A DNA stretch of 64,000 nucleotides from Candida dubliniensis CD36 (lineage: Eukaryota > Ascomycota > Pichiomycetes > Serinales > Debaryomycetaceae), in assembly GCF_000026945.1 (NCBI RefSeq), contig NC_012865.1:806001-870000 (forward strand), read 5' to 3'. The notes below the pieces were generated by a model. That model was not told the DNA's origin. It saw nothing but the letters and a program-made list of their open reading frames with translations, and did not search any database. This document shows positions 63,350 to 64,000 of this stretch, piece after piece. Every line of letters starts with the position of its first letter. Position 1 is the first letter of the stretch. The position numbers were made by a program, and so were the translations under genes.

Positions 63350-64000
63350 CTTTGGAACTTGTTGTTCCCACTAGCCCAGCCTTTCTGGCCAAGGGTAGAC
63401 CCGTCCCATTATGTGTGTTGGCGCTAGAGATGGTACAAGTGTTGGCAACCGGCACAACCGTACCCCAGGATAGGATCAAACCGTCCCAGCGGTGGCTCTC
63501 GTACCCCCACTTTGTACCTAACGCCCTGCTTATGAGAGATGCGCTGCACTATGGGAAGAGTTTCGAATCCGTGGATCACCAACTACGTCTTCCTCGGACC
63601 TACTTCTTCCTCCCAAATAGCACCATTCATAACATCGTATCTCCTATCCCCCAGAATATCGTATCCTATACATAATATACAAGTAATATATATCAAGACC
63701 TTTTAAGCTAGCACACAAGGTTTTATAATCAGCTTTTGAAGACCAATATAATACAGCAGCAACTTATTATTTGTTTTTATCTTTTTTAATTCTTTTTTAT
63801 ATTCTTTTATCTTTTTTGATCGTTTTTGATCTTTTTTCTATTTTTTCATGTCTTATATTATACTTCTTTATAGCTTGTTTTATACTCTTATGTCTTTTTT
63901 TATATTTGTTTTGCATTTTTGCATATTTTTTATTTTGTTTTTGCATTTTTGCATCTTTTTTGGTTCCTTTTTTATTTGACAGTTTGATAATATATAACAT
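63350..64000. other. GC-rich continuation, then T-rich repeated tail
   Basis: To about 63680 the sequence stays GC-richer with a 112-codon open frame (63337-63675) lacking recognisable features. From about 63770 the plus strand becomes very T-rich, with short direct repeats such as TTGCATTTTTGCAT at 63911-63924 and 63941-63954. The window ends inside this tract, so the frame on the minus strand (63797-64000) is open and unsupported. Confidence 0.5.

Overview
This window is from a budding yeast of the CTG clade, most likely Candida albicans or a very close relative such as C. dubliniensis. The evidence is AT-rich DNA full of poly(A)/poly(T) tracts and trinucleotide repeats, intronless compact genes, and recognisable Candida-type genes in a familiar order: ALA1, MRP4, SBA1, SHM2, ORM1, HGT10, SNQ2, IHD1, PGA61, SNF4, PBP2, DPP3. 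Proteins quoted here come from standard-code translation. In this clade CTG is read mainly as serine, so every CTG-encoded 'Leu' should be read as Ser.

Layout. Positions 1-12,600 hold housekeeping genes: alanyl-tRNA synthetase, mitochondrial ribosomal protein S2, an unrecognised 206-residue protein, the p23 co-chaperone, cytosolic serine hydroxymethyltransferase, an ORMDL sphingolipid regulator and an F-box/RCC1 protein. Positions 13,000-23,500 hold an HGT10/STL1-type sugar or glycerol transporter behind a 4.4-kb gene-free upstream region, then an Izh3-like PAQR membrane protein. Positions 23,500-33,700 hold a Pho80-like cyclin, a MoaB/CinA-fold protein, a PPZ-type phosphatase and the SNQ2 multidrug ABC transporter.

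Positions 35,000-45,700 are the accessory part. Three minus-strand paralogues encode small secreted, GPI-anchored proteins with the same eight-cysteine module: IHD1, a middle gene, and PGA61. The middle gene is split by a 4,537-bp LTR retroelement. The element has two 413-bp LTRs, a perfect 5-bp target duplication (CAGCC), a primer-binding site complementary to the initiator-tRNA-Met anticodon arm, a polypurine tract and a decayed pol remnant. A tRNA-Ala(UGC) gene follows PGA61.

Positions 46,700-62,300 return to dense housekeeping genes: a short-chain dehydrogenase, Ski8, a Nup82-like nucleoporin, Cus2, Snf4, an OPT-family transporter, a three-KH RNA-binding protein (PBP2), Swc5 and dipeptidyl peptidase III. 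From about 62,650 the sequence becomes GC-richer and holds a 6-bp repeat array coding Gly-Ser, then a T-rich repeated tail. This looks like the edge of a dispersed subrepeat, possibly the RB2 part of a Candida major repeat sequence; that is an inference.

The most interesting points are the clean retroelement insertion into a surface-protein gene, the contrast between its near-identical LTRs and its dead interior, and the CFEM-like cysteine/aspartate pattern shared by the three tandem surface-protein genes.
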